Assembly: GCA_903852955.1 (NCBI GenBank)
Contig: CAINSH010000163.1
Coordinates: 1 to 13,163, forward strand
DNA: 13,163 nt
Direction: 5' to 3'
Source: an uncultured Actinomycetes bacterium
GTDB lineage: Bacteria > Actinomycetota > Actinomycetes > Nanopelagicales > Nanopelagicaceae
Under the pieces are notes generated by a model, which saw only the letters and a program-made list of their open reading frames with translations, was not told where the DNA came from and did no database searches. This document shows positions 7,449 through 13,163 of this stretch, one piece after another. Every line of letters begins with the position of its first letter. The stretch's first letter is position 1. Made by a program: the position numbers and the translations under genes.

Positions 7449-7482
7449 CTAAGAACTTAGATCGTTAGATCTAACTTCTTAG
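7449..7482 (-). terminator. AT-rich hairpin overlapping the oppA stop codon
   Basis: Arms 7449-7463 and 7468-7482 are 15 bases each and pair with one mismatch around a four-base loop (GTTA). The upstream arm contains the oppA stop codon (7481-7479). It is the first of two tandem hairpins met by polymerase leaving oppA. It is followed by CTTTAGCTTAAAAA rather than a clean U-run, so it is more likely an mRNA 3'-end stabiliser or attenuator component than a complete intrinsic terminator. Confidence 0.5.
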
Positions 7483-9332
7483 TAGTGCCACTCCCAGTAG
7501 TTCCAGACCAAGTTTGGTGTCAACGGTGCTGGCTTGATACCGATTAGATCTGAGTTCACTGCTGTAGCAGCTGGGTGAGCGAAGATAGGTAGAGAAATCG
7601 CATCTGCCATAAGCAAACGCTCTGCCTGAATGTACTTCGCTGTGATTTGTGCATCTGGCAACTTCACTTCTAATGAGTGCAAGATCTTGTCTAGAGCTGG
7701 GTTGTCATAACCAAGGAAGTTATTTCCGCCATCGCTCTGGAAGTTTGCATTAGTACCAGTCTGTGTAACAGATGATGGGCACCATGCAAAGAACTGTGCA
7801 TCGAATGAGTTGTCATCTAGGAAGCCTGACCAACCTGAAGTACCAGTTGTATTGACATCAAAACCTGCCTTAGCAAGTGCTGCCTTTACAAGTGCTGCTT
7901 CTGAAGCACGACGTGAGTTATTTGGTTGACCCCAAAGAAGCTTAACCTTTACAGATCCGCTTCCAGCCTTAGCTGTTGGGTAGTGCTTCTTGACCAATGC
8001 AAGAGCTGTAGCTGTGCGCTTCTCTTGTGTTCCAGCCGTGTACTTGCTTACACCGTTTGGACCAACAATCTTTGAGTAAGCAGCCTCACCTGGAAGTGTA
8101 AACAATGAGTTCACAACTGTTGCAGATGAGTTAATTGGCTTAATGAGCTTCTCAACGATTTCTTCACGTGGGTATGCAAGCAAGAATGCTGTGCGTAGAT
8201 CCTTACCCTTTTGTCCACTCGATGCAGCAAATGGGCCGTTGTAAGTAGTTGTTGTGCCTGATGCTGCGCCAACGCGTACGTCAACGTGCTCGTAGCAAGC
8301 ATTAGTTCCACCAATAACAGTTACACCCTTGATCGCCTTCAACTGAGCAACTGCGTCAGCTGTTGGTTGACCCTGGTAAACGTCGATTTCCTTGTTAGCA
8401 AGTGCCTGAGCAGCTGCAGTTCCATCAGAAATGAACTTGAAAACAACTGTTTCAATTCCTGAAGTCTTTGGACCTGAGTTGTACTTAGGGTTGAGCTTCA
8501 AAGTTACGTTCTGATCAGCAACTGCTGAATCAACTAGGAATCCACCATTGCTTACAAGTAGGAGTGGGTTTGTCTTGTCATTGATTGTATTGATGTTGAA
8601 ATCTTCTGACCAAACTTTACCGATCTTCTTCAATGTAGCTGTGTCCTTAGTCTGGAACGCCTTTACGAAGCGATCACGTGCAGCTTCGTTTTCAGCAACT
8701 GTTCCAAGCTTTGACTTTCCTTCAGCCATAAGAACGAGAGCGTGAACTGCTGATGGTCCTGGACCATAGAGTTCCCAATCAGGAATCTTCTTGCTAAAGC
8801 GAAGAGTTACAGACATTTTGTCTGAAGAAAGAGTTGGTTCACCAACGATTGAGTTGTCATAAACGCCTGTGTATCCACCTGCGTTAAATGCTGGGACAAC
8901 CTTTGTATCTCCTGGATCTCCAAGGCCTGCAGCCTTTGAATAATCTGAGCTCAAAAGGATGTGGCTTAGTAGAAGATCTTCACCAGTAATTGGTGTGCCA
9001 TCTGACCACAAACGTCCTGGGTTAACTGTGTACTGAACACGGAAATCAGAGTTTGTATTCTTTACAACTTTGAAAGTTCCAAATGTTGTGTTGCGTACAA
9101 GGTTCTTCTTGTCATCGTAATAAGTAAAACCTGAACCTGATAGATAAGCGATATCACTGTTAGTAACCAAATTTGTATCTGGTGTACCTGGGTTCAGTGA
9201 TGTCAATGCATTGCTAGCTACGATAATTACAGTTGAACGTGTTGCTGCAACAGCTGGAGCTGCTACACCAAGAACGAGTGCTGTAACTGACGCAACGGCA
9301 AACGCGACCTTCGCGCTGCGATTTAACTTCAT
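7479..9332 (-). CDS. oppA: Extracellular peptide-binding protein of the opp transporter (SBP_bac_5 family)
   Basis: Binds peptides outside the membrane and hands them to OppB/OppC. From ATG 9332 the protein has 617 residues, normal for large peptide-binding proteins. Residues 1-30 form a Sec signal peptide: positive MKLNRSAK, hydrophobic core FAVASVTALVLGV, and an AVA cleavage site near 29/30. The mature part begins TRSTVIIVAS, contains typical SBP_bac_5 features (TSLNPGTPDTN, RLWSDGTPITGEDLL, then IDVYQGQPTADAV), and ends LVWNYWEWHY. No lipobox cysteine follows the signal peptide, so it is not an obvious lipoprotein. The open frame reaches 9386, but AGGAGG at 9337-9342 lies four bases before ATG 9332, and the signal peptide begins there. 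It is first of the opp genes and is separated from oppB by two hairpins. The peptide specificity cannot be read from the sequence. Confidence 0.94.
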   Translation of the reverse strand: MKLNRSAKVAFAVASVTALVLGVAAPAVAATRSTVIIVASNALTSLNPGTPDTNLVTNSDIAYLSGSGFTYYDDKKNLVRNTTFGTFKVVKNTNSDFRVQYTVNPGRLWSDGTPITGEDLLLSHILLSSDYSKAAGLGDPGDTKVVPAFNAGGYTGVYDNSIVGEPTLSSDKMSVTLRFSKKIPDWELYGPGPSAVHALVLMAEGKSKLGTVAENEAARDRFVKAFQTKDTATLKKIGKVWSEDFNINTINDKTNPLLLVSNGGFLVDSAVADQNVTLKLNPKYNSGPKTSGIETVVFKFISDGTAAAQALANKEIDVYQGQPTADAVAQLKAIKGVTVIGGTNACYEHVDVRVGAASGTTTTYNGPFAASSGQKGKDLRTAFLLAYPREEIVEKLIKPINSSATVVNSLFTLPGEAAYSKIVGPNGVSKYTAGTQEKRTATALALVKKHYPTAKAGSGSVKVKLLWGQPNNSRRASEAALVKAALAKAGFDVNTTGTSGWSGFLDDNSFDAQFFAWCPSSVTQTGTNANFQSDGGNNFLGYDNPALDKILHSLEVKLPDAQITAKYIQAERLLMADAISLPIFAHPAATAVNSDLIGIKPAPLTPNLVWNYWEWHY

Positions 9333-9336
9333 GTGT

Positions 9337-9342
9337 CCTCCT
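9337..9342 (-). promoter_or_regulatory. Strong ribosome binding site of oppA
   Basis: A perfect AGGAGG four bases before ATG 9332 sets the oppA start and implies high translation. It is embedded in the self-complementary octamer-containing stretch CCTCGAGGAGG (9337-9347), so local folding could modulate access to it. Confidence 0.8.
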
Positions 9343-9354
9343 CGAGGGATAAGT

Positions 9355-9396
9355 AAAAGCGTCTGTGGAGAGTCGACCTGCCCCATAGGCGCTTTT
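9355..9396 (-). promoter_or_regulatory. Inverted repeat in the oppA leader
   Basis: AAAAGCG at 9355-9361 and CGCTTTT at 9390-9396 are perfect complements with 28 bases between them, ending about 13 bases before the oppA Shine-Dalgarno sequence. In the minus-strand RNA this could form a long-loop stem just upstream of the ribosome site. The structure is visible; a regulatory role is inferred. Confidence 0.35.
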
Positions 9397-9400
9397 GGTG

Positions 9401-9413
9401 GGCAGAGTCTGCC
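9401..9413. promoter_or_regulatory. Near-perfect 13-base palindrome upstream of oppA
   Basis: GGCAGA-G-TCTGCC is a perfect dyad around a single central base. It could be an operator for a dimeric regulator. In the leader RNA it would be a short hairpin, which can alternatively pair with the GGGCAG just downstream on the minus strand. No cognate regulator gene is in the window. Confidence 0.35.
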
Positions 9414-9438
9414 TTACGCCGAAGGGTGCATGCAATAC

Positions 9439-9500
9439 GCCACGAATTTGCATGAGCGTGGCTTTTGTAACGATTGCCGTAATAAATAGGTAAGTACGGC
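9439..9500 (-). promoter_or_regulatory. Two inverted repeats between the MFS gene and oppA
   Basis: GCCACG (9439-9444) pairs with CGTGGC (9457-9462) around a 12-base loop. GCCGTA (9476-9481) pairs with TACGGC (9495-9500) around a 13-base AT-rich loop, seven bases past the MFS stop. Neither is followed by a U-run on the minus strand. They could be weak terminator elements, operators or parts of a structured oppA leader. The oppA promoter must lie in or near this segment if oppA is not read from the MFS promoter, but I cannot identify a convincing -35/-10 pair. Confidence 0.3.
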
Positions 9501-9507
9501 TAAGCGT

Positions 9508-10842
9508 TTAACCGTGAGTGCGCGCCGCCTCTATTTTGGCCGTGGTCAGCCGAGGCGCTGCGATTGCCCAAAGGAGTAGGCCCAAAACGGCCGAGACAAA
9601 ATATGGGCTTCGAAGCGCGGACTCCCGTGAGACAAAGTGGGTCATCACAGCAACTAATCCACCACCAAGGCCCATTCCAATTGGGATCGAACCCCAGGCA
9701 AAGAATCGATACACACTATTTACTCGACCCAATAAATGCGTCGGAATAATACTTTGGCGCAATGAGACCGTGATGGTGTTCCATAAAACCGCGACAAAAC
9801 TTTCAACCACCGTTAACACCCAGACAACCTGCCAAGAACTTGTTAGTCCGATAATTAATGCACCGATTGGAAATGCAGCAAGCGCAAGTGCCAATGATGG
9901 TCCACTTCCTAATTTGGCAGATACTTTTGGTGCAAGTAATCCACCAACGGTTCCACCAACTGCGCCAGCGGTTCCAAGAACGGCAAAAGTAAAAACGGAC
10001 GTATGTAAAACTTCTTGTGCAAATAAAATATAAACCGCTCCCACCAAAGTTCCTAGACCGTTCATCGATCCCAAAATTATGGCCATCGGGCGCAATAGAG
10101 GATGAGCCCATAGCCAAGTGAAGCCTTCTTTGATCTGAGATTTAAAGTTGATTTTTTCTCGTGGCTTATCATCTGAAACTGGCTTGAAACTCCCCTTTAA
10201 AGTTGCGATTAAAGCTACAGCAATAAAAAATGATGCGGCGTCGAAGAAAAATGGAACAAATATTGCAACGCCGATTAGCAAAGAACCTACGGGTGGACCG
10301 ATAAAACTATTTGTAAGCGATTCAGCCGACCACATACGACTATTTGCGGTCTCAAGGTTTTCTTTATCTACAACTGAAGGCATCAATGTCTGTGCACTGT
10401 TATCGCGCAATACTTCGGCTAAACCAAAGAGAAAAGCTGTTACTAATAAGATCAGATAAAGCGGCCAATTAGTTTCTAAATTAGTGAGCGACGTAAGTTC
10501 ATCGAGTGAGGGAAGAGAAGCCCGATTGAGAAAAACAATGGCTCCAACGCACACAGTTAAGCATCCGCGCATGAAATCCATCCCCACAATGAGCTTGCGG
10601 CGATCAAATCGATCAGTTAAGACTCCTGCATGAAGGGTAAAAACAAGCCAAGGTAATCGTGAAGCAAAACCTGCTGCAGCAATCAACATTGGTGAACGAG
10701 TCACTGCAGATGCAAGCCATGGATAAGCAACCATCGAAACGCCATCTCCCAGATTTGAAATAGCTGTGGCGGTCCATAGTTTCCAATAAGAGGCACCTAG
10801 AGGTTTATTTTTTCGAGCAGAACCTAAGCCCTTAGTTTTCAT
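9508..10842 (-). CDS. MFS transporter, MFS_3/EntS-like efflux type
   Basis: A 444-residue protein with about twelve membrane helices. The loop after helix 2 carries the major-facilitator motif A, GVLTDRFDRRK (73-83). The N-terminal segment YWKLWTATAISNLGDGVSMVAYPWLA, split around 19-45, is typical of the MFS_3 group that includes enterobactin exporter EntS and related drug or siderophore exporters. Proton-coupled export of a small molecule is the family expectation; the substrate is unknown. No biosynthetic cluster is next to it. ATG 10842 has no Shine-Dalgarno sequence, but a -10-like TATTCT lies seven bases upstream, suggesting a leaderless mRNA. The gene lies 175 bp upstream of oppA on the same strand and diverges from the VTT-like gene. 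It is probably not functionally part of the peptide transporter. Confidence 0.88.
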   Translation of the reverse strand: MKTKGLGSARKNKPLGASYWKLWTATAISNLGDGVSMVAYPWLASAVTRSPMLIAAAGFASRLPWLVFTLHAGVLTDRFDRRKLIVGMDFMRGCLTVCVGAIVFLNRASLPSLDELTSLTNLETNWPLYLILLVTAFLFGLAEVLRDNSAQTLMPSVVDKENLETANSRMWSAESLTNSFIGPPVGSLLIGVAIFVPFFFDAASFFIAVALIATLKGSFKPVSDDKPREKINFKSQIKEGFTWLWAHPLLRPMAIILGSMNGLGTLVGAVYILFAQEVLHTSVFTFAVLGTAGAVGGTVGGLLAPKVSAKLGSGPSLALALAAFPIGALIIGLTSSWQVVWVLTVVESFVAVLWNTITVSLRQSIIPTHLLGRVNSVYRFFAWGSIPIGMGLGGGLVAVMTHFVSRESALRSPYFVSAVLGLLLWAIAAPRLTTAKIEAARTHG

Positions 10843-10849
10843 AGGGTTG

Positions 10850-10877
10850 AGAATAACTGATTACAGAAGTAAGTCAT
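10850..10877 (-). promoter_or_regulatory. Candidate promoter of the MFS gene (leaderless start)
   Basis: On the minus strand ATGACT (10877-10872) and TATTCT (10855-10850) are separated by 16 bases. Each matches four of six positions of the vegetative consensus (TTGACA, TATAAT). The -10 ends seven bases before ATG 10842, so transcription would begin at or beside the start codon. This agrees with the missing ribosome site. Confidence 0.45.
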
Positions 10878-10888
10878 GGTGATGGGTC

Positions 10889-10894
10889 TAGGCT
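10889..10894 (+). promoter_or_regulatory. Candidate -10 element of the VTT-like gene (leaderless start)
   Basis: TAGGCT fits the TANNNT core of actinobacterial -10 elements and ends six bases before ATG 10901. No good -35 is visible. The arrangement mirrors the divergent MFS promoter and would give a leaderless transcript, since no Shine-Dalgarno sequence precedes this ATG. Confidence 0.35.
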
Positions 10895-10900
10895 GGCGCT

Positions 10901-11467
10901 ATGCAAACTGCAATTGCATTAATAGCAGTTGTATTTCTATTTAATGTGGCCCCGGCATTTGCCCCTCCGACCTGGAGCGTTTTAGTTCTTTTCTCACTCA
11001 ATAGCGATTTGCACCCATTTGTTCTGGTGTTGCTTGGTGCGATTAGTGCTGGATCTGGGCGCTTAGTTCTGGCCAAAGCAACTGGATTGCTTCGCAACCG
11101 AATCAATAAGAAAACTTTAGAAAATCTAAAGGATGCACAGCATCTTTTAGAGGAAAAATCCTCGCGCAAATTCATAACTGTGCTCCTATTTATAATTTCA
11201 CCTTTACCCTCTGCGCAGTTATTTGAAGCCGCAGGCTTAATTGGTGTGAAGTTAATTCCGCTGACTATCGCCTTTTTTTCTGGACGCTTGATTACCTACA
11301 GTTTTTATATAACCGGTGCTAACGAACTCAAAGCTCATGGCATTGCAGAGTTAATTACTAAAGAGTTAACGTCAGTATGGGCAATTCTCCTGCAACTTCT
11401 TATGATTGCAGGAGTAGTTCTACTTACCCGCGTGAGATGGAGCCGCTTTCATAAAAAGAAAAGTTAG
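10901..11467 (+). CDS. Small multi-pass membrane protein, VTT/DedA-like (SNARE-associated fold)
   Basis: A 188-residue hydrophobic protein with about five membrane segments: an N-terminal helix from IALIAVVFLF, an APPTWSVLVLF segment, VLVLLGAISAGSGRLVLAKATG (about 42-63), a central ISPLPSAQLFEAAGLIG (about 99-115), LTIAFFSGRLITYSFYI (about 121-137) and a last helix ILLQLLMIAGVVLL. A glycine-rich segment ending in GR, a P-L-P-S motif and a second FFSGRL are the pattern of VTT/DedA proteins, which flip or transport polyprenyl- or phospholipids. The resemblance is moderate and the protein is shorter than typical DedA, so the function stays tentative. A charged stretch (about 66-90, rich in K and E) lies between the helices. 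Its stop TAG overlaps the stop of the convergent DinB-like gene by four bases. Transcription is probably leaderless. Confidence 0.7.
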   Translation: MQTAIALIAVVFLFNVAPAFAPPTWSVLVLFSLNSDLHPFVLVLLGAISAGSGRLVLAKATGLLRNRINKKTLENLKDAQHLLEEKSSRKFITVLLFIISPLPSAQLFEAAGLIGVKLIPLTIAFFSGRLITYSFYITGANELKAHGIAELITKELTSVWAILLQLLMIAGVVLLTRVRWSRFHKKKS

Positions 11468-11937
11468 AGCGCTAAATTCTTGGTGATTTGCTCTGCGTGA
11501 TCAATGGCATGACGGGTATATCCCTTTAACCACTTTTCAACTGTGAACTCACCTGATTCAGTGTGCACGCCCGAAAGTTTTAACTGTTCTGGGTTCAGGC
11601 GCTTAATAATTTCAAGTGAACCGGCACGTACGGCTTTGAATACTTCAATGGAAACCTGCACAGGTAGTTCTTCATAACCAAGTGTTGGATGACTTCCCCA
11701 TGCGCCTTCGTCATAGCCTTGAATCATTGAACCTGGTTCGGCAATTAAACGACGCAAGCGCGCATATGACTGTGCTTCGCTATCTGCGCAGTGATGAATT
11801 ACTTGTCTAGAACTCCAGTCTTGACCAACTTGGGTATCCAACTTTGATTCGGGAACATTTGTTGCAATAGCTAGAAACTCGTTCGTTGCTTTTTCATATG
11901 CATCGGCGTATTCAGCGATTGTTGTCATAGTTTTCAA
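11464..11937 (-). CDS. DinB/YfiT-like putative metal-dependent protein
   Basis: A 157-residue soluble protein with the four-helix DinB fold signature. DWSSRQVIHHCADSEAQ (40-56) matches the W-S-x-x-x-x-x-x-H-x-A-D-S-E motif of the DinB_2 group, and the C-terminal HAIDH (143-147) supplies the other two histidines. His49, His143 and His147 form the probable metal triad. Members act as thiol S-transferases (bacillithiol or mycothiol dependent) or hydrolases, and some have no known activity. In an actinobacterium a mycothiol-linked role is possible but unproven. The start is TTG at 11937, because AAGGA (11943-11947) lies five bases upstream. ATG 11928 (three codons later) is the alternative but is badly spaced from that site. 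The gene lies downstream of the pstS terminator and converges on the VTT-like gene with a four-base stop overlap (TTAG). Confidence 0.82.
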   Translation of the reverse strand: MKTMTTIAEYADAYEKATNEFLAIATNVPESKLDTQVGQDWSSRQVIHHCADSEAQSYARLRRLIAEPGSMIQGYDEGAWGSHPTLGYEELPVQVSIEVFKAVRAGSLEIIKRLNPEQLKLSGVHTESGEFTVEKWLKGYTRHAIDHAEQITKNLAL

Positions 11938-11942
11938 TCCGT

Positions 11943-11947
11943 TCCTT
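11943..11947 (-). promoter_or_regulatory. Ribosome binding site deciding the DinB-like gene start
   Basis: Minus-strand AAGGA sits five bases before TTG 11937 but 14 bases before ATG 11928. This favours the TTG start, which adds M-K-T to the protein. Confidence 0.5.
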
Positions 11948-11989
11948 GGCTAGTTAAGGTCAGAGTTCAAGGTTCTAATATAACAATAT

Positions 11990-12030
11990 AAAAAAGAACG
12001 GTCCCCGTGCTCGCGCACGGGAACCGCTCT
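11990..12030 (-). terminator. Intrinsic terminator after pstS
   Basis: Arms 11995-12010 and 12015-12030 form a 16-base-pair stem around the loop TCGC. The core is CCCGTGC/GCACGGG, and all pairs are satisfied on the minus-strand RNA only when two G-U wobbles are allowed. The stem is followed on the minus strand by TTTTTTATATT. The wobble orientation and the U-tract show it works for minus-strand transcription, ending the pst message about 20 bases after the pstS stop codon. Confidence 0.88.
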
Positions 12031-12052
12031 ACCCTCGATATTTAATTCGGGA

Positions 12053-13163
12053 TTAACCGATCTTTGCTACCTGAGCAAGTGACTTCTTTAGAAGATCACC
12101 ATCGATAACGCTGAAGCCAAGTGGTCCGCCAACATCCTTAGAGCACTTTGGGCTCAAGATGTAAGTAGCGAAAGCCTTAACAGCTGCAGCTTTTGCGGCA
12201 TCTGGGTACTTTGTATCAGCGAGAAGGTAAGACACGATACCTAGTGGGTATGCGCCTTTTTCCTTAGTTGCGTAGTCATATGTTAGGAAGCCATTTGCAT
12301 CCTGTGTTGCTGATGCAAGGAATGCACCAACACCAGTTGAGTCTGGAACAACTGATGATCCAGCTGGGTTGATTACGTTAGCAATCTTTAACTTATTTGC
12401 TGTTGCATAGTTAACTTCAGCATAAGTAATTGAGTAAGGAGTCTTGCCTGCGAGTTGTGAAACACCTGTTGATGAGGCTGCACCAACGACGCGACCCAAG
12501 TTTGCAACTGCGTTGATGTCACCAGGGAATGAATCCTTAAAAACTTTGTTCTTAGCTTTTGTCCAAACAGATGATGCTGACTTAGCTAAGTAGTTGGTGA
12601 AGTTCTCTGAAGTTCCAGATGAATCAGATCGGTAGACAACTTTGATTGGCTTATCTGGCAATGTGTAGTGCTGCTGTACAACCTGTGTGCGAAGAACAAT
12701 TGGATCACCCTTTGCATCCTTCTTTTGGGTTTCCGTTTGCATCTTTCTTGTAAATAACCTTTGTTGTTGAACGGTTGTTATCAGCAACAATCGCTGGGTC
12801 GTTCCAACGAGTAATTGTTCCACCGAAAATTCCAGCAATAGTTGAAGCTGAAAGTGAAAGTGTTGTGCGTGCAGGTAAGTTGTGCAAAATTGCGATTGGA
12901 GCTGCAACTAGTGGGACGTGAATAAGAGTTGAACGCTTTGTCGATGCTGTGTAAGCACCGTCTGACATCCAGAAATCACCAATTGACTTATCTGAGTTAG
13001 CTTGACCAGTTCCTGATGATGATGATGCATAGACATAAGTATTTGGAGTGCTTGACGCGAATCCAGCTTTGCAACCTTCGATAAGTAGGGCTGGGAAAGA
13101 TGCTCCTGAACCTTGAAGATCAACTGCATATGCTGGTGTGCCTGCTACTAGGCCGAACGCGAG
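12053..13163 (-). CDS. pstS: Phosphate ABC transporter substrate-binding protein PstS, 5'-truncated and frameshifted
   Basis: Captures phosphate for the PstCAB importer. The gene enters at the right window edge, so the initiator and most of the signal peptide are missing. The visible N-part reads LAFGLVAGTPAYA, a Sec cleavage site, then VDLQGSGASFPALL. Phosphate-binding blocks are GASFPA, SSSSGTGQ, DFWMSDGAY and, later, YRSDSSGTSENFT, all recognisable from E. coli PstS. ITRWNDPAI is another family hallmark. The first three blocks are in one frame (13163 down to a TGA at 12707-12705). The fourth and the whole C-terminal lobe are in another frame running to TAA 12055-12053. Skipping one base in the A4 run at 12726-12723 joins them smoothly (GNP then KKDAKGDPIVLR). 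No lipobox cysteine is seen. Identity is secure; whether the break is biological or a sequence error is open. Confidence 0.9.
12723..12726 (-). other. Frameshift site in pstS (A4 run)
   Basis: The minus strand reads AAC CCA AAA GAA GGA TGC AAA GGG TGA in the upstream frame. With one A fewer in the run it becomes AAC CCA AAG AAG GAT GCA AAG GGT GAT, which continues as PstS. The sequence therefore carries one extra base, or the ribosome must shift +1. The break lies in the surface linker between the WNDPAI and RSDSSGT blocks. Confidence 0.8.

Noticed and set aside
9401..9462. Plus-strand sequence CGCCGAAGGG-TGCA resembling part of a glycine riboswitch aptamer
   Set aside because: It lies on the strand opposite to both flanking genes, would read into the 3' end of the MFS gene, and lacks the other conserved aptamer parts.
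9439..9500. Inverted repeats after the MFS gene as a true intrinsic terminator
   Set aside because: The stems have only six base pairs with 12-13 base loops and no U-run follows on the minus strand, so a terminator call is not supported.
9518..10033. A 171-codon plus-strand open frame opposite the MFS gene
   Set aside because: The minus-strand frame encodes a typical MFS protein with motif A and twelve helices; the plus-strand product has no recognisable fold and is a complement shadow.
12705..12907. N-terminal extension of the C-terminal pstS frame (Gln/Leu/His-rich)
   Set aside because: It is the out-of-frame translation of the real PstS coding sequence; WNDPAI and other PstS motifs are in the neighbouring frame over the same bases.
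13012..13028. Short GAT/ATC tandem repeat as a microsatellite or phase-variation tract
   Set aside because: There are only about four units of three bases. Changes would add or remove serines without shifting frame, and it sits in the conserved Ser/Gly phosphate-binding segment.
12908..13129. A 73-codon open frame with a run of four histidines
   Set aside because: The histidines are the shifted reading of the TCA repeat that encodes the Ser4 run of PstS in the true frame.

Overview
The window looks like a chromosomal segment of a low-GC actinobacterium (base composition near the mid-40s percent by eye). Freshwater planktonic Nanopelagicales (acI: Planktophila/Nanopelagicus-like) are the best guess. 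The reasons are a PH-domain membrane protein with the AWAAPAPGR signature I associate with Actinobacteria, a streamlined layout with genes abutting or overlapping by a few bases, frequent GTG/TTG starts, and probable leaderless starts. The taxonomic placement is inference. No RNA gene, IS element, CRISPR array or prophage gene is visible, and no gene-free stretch exceeds 300 bases; the longest gaps are 175 and 148 bp, and both carry inverted repeats.

Layout, right to left along the minus strand. (1) The right edge (12053-13163) is pstS, the phosphate-binding protein, cut by the window at its 5' end and carrying an apparent single-base frameshift at an A4/T4 run, with a strong intrinsic terminator behind it. 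(2) A small DinB/YfiT-like protein (11464-11937) converges on a plus-strand VTT/DedA-like membrane protein (10901-11467). That gene diverges from an MFS exporter-like gene (9508-10842). (3) A complete oligopeptide/dipeptide ABC importer follows: oppA (binding protein), oppB, oppC and a fused two-domain ATPase oppDF (9332 down to 2435). A plus-strand PH-domain gene (4119-4712) sits exactly between oppC and oppDF. (4) Nine bases after oppDF begins a tightly packed block: TRIC/UPF0126 membrane protein, pgl, gnd and the start of zwf. It encodes the oxidative pentose phosphate pathway in reverse reaction order and leaves the window at its left edge.

How the genes work together. OppA captures peptides outside the cell, OppB/OppC form the pore, and OppDF supplies ATP hydrolysis. 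Zwf, Pgl and Gnd convert glucose-6-phosphate to ribulose-5-phosphate. The near-zero spacing from oppDF through TRIC to pgl-gnd-zwf suggests one long transcript linking peptide uptake with NAD(P)H and pentose production.

The most notable points are these: pgl, gnd and zwf lie in a single reading frame separated only by TAA codons; OppB carries about 165 extra residues with six additional predicted membrane helices; an antisense gene interrupts the opp operon; tandem hairpins lie between oppA and oppB; neither visible binding protein shows a lipobox; and pstS is frameshifted in the middle of its ligand-binding fold.
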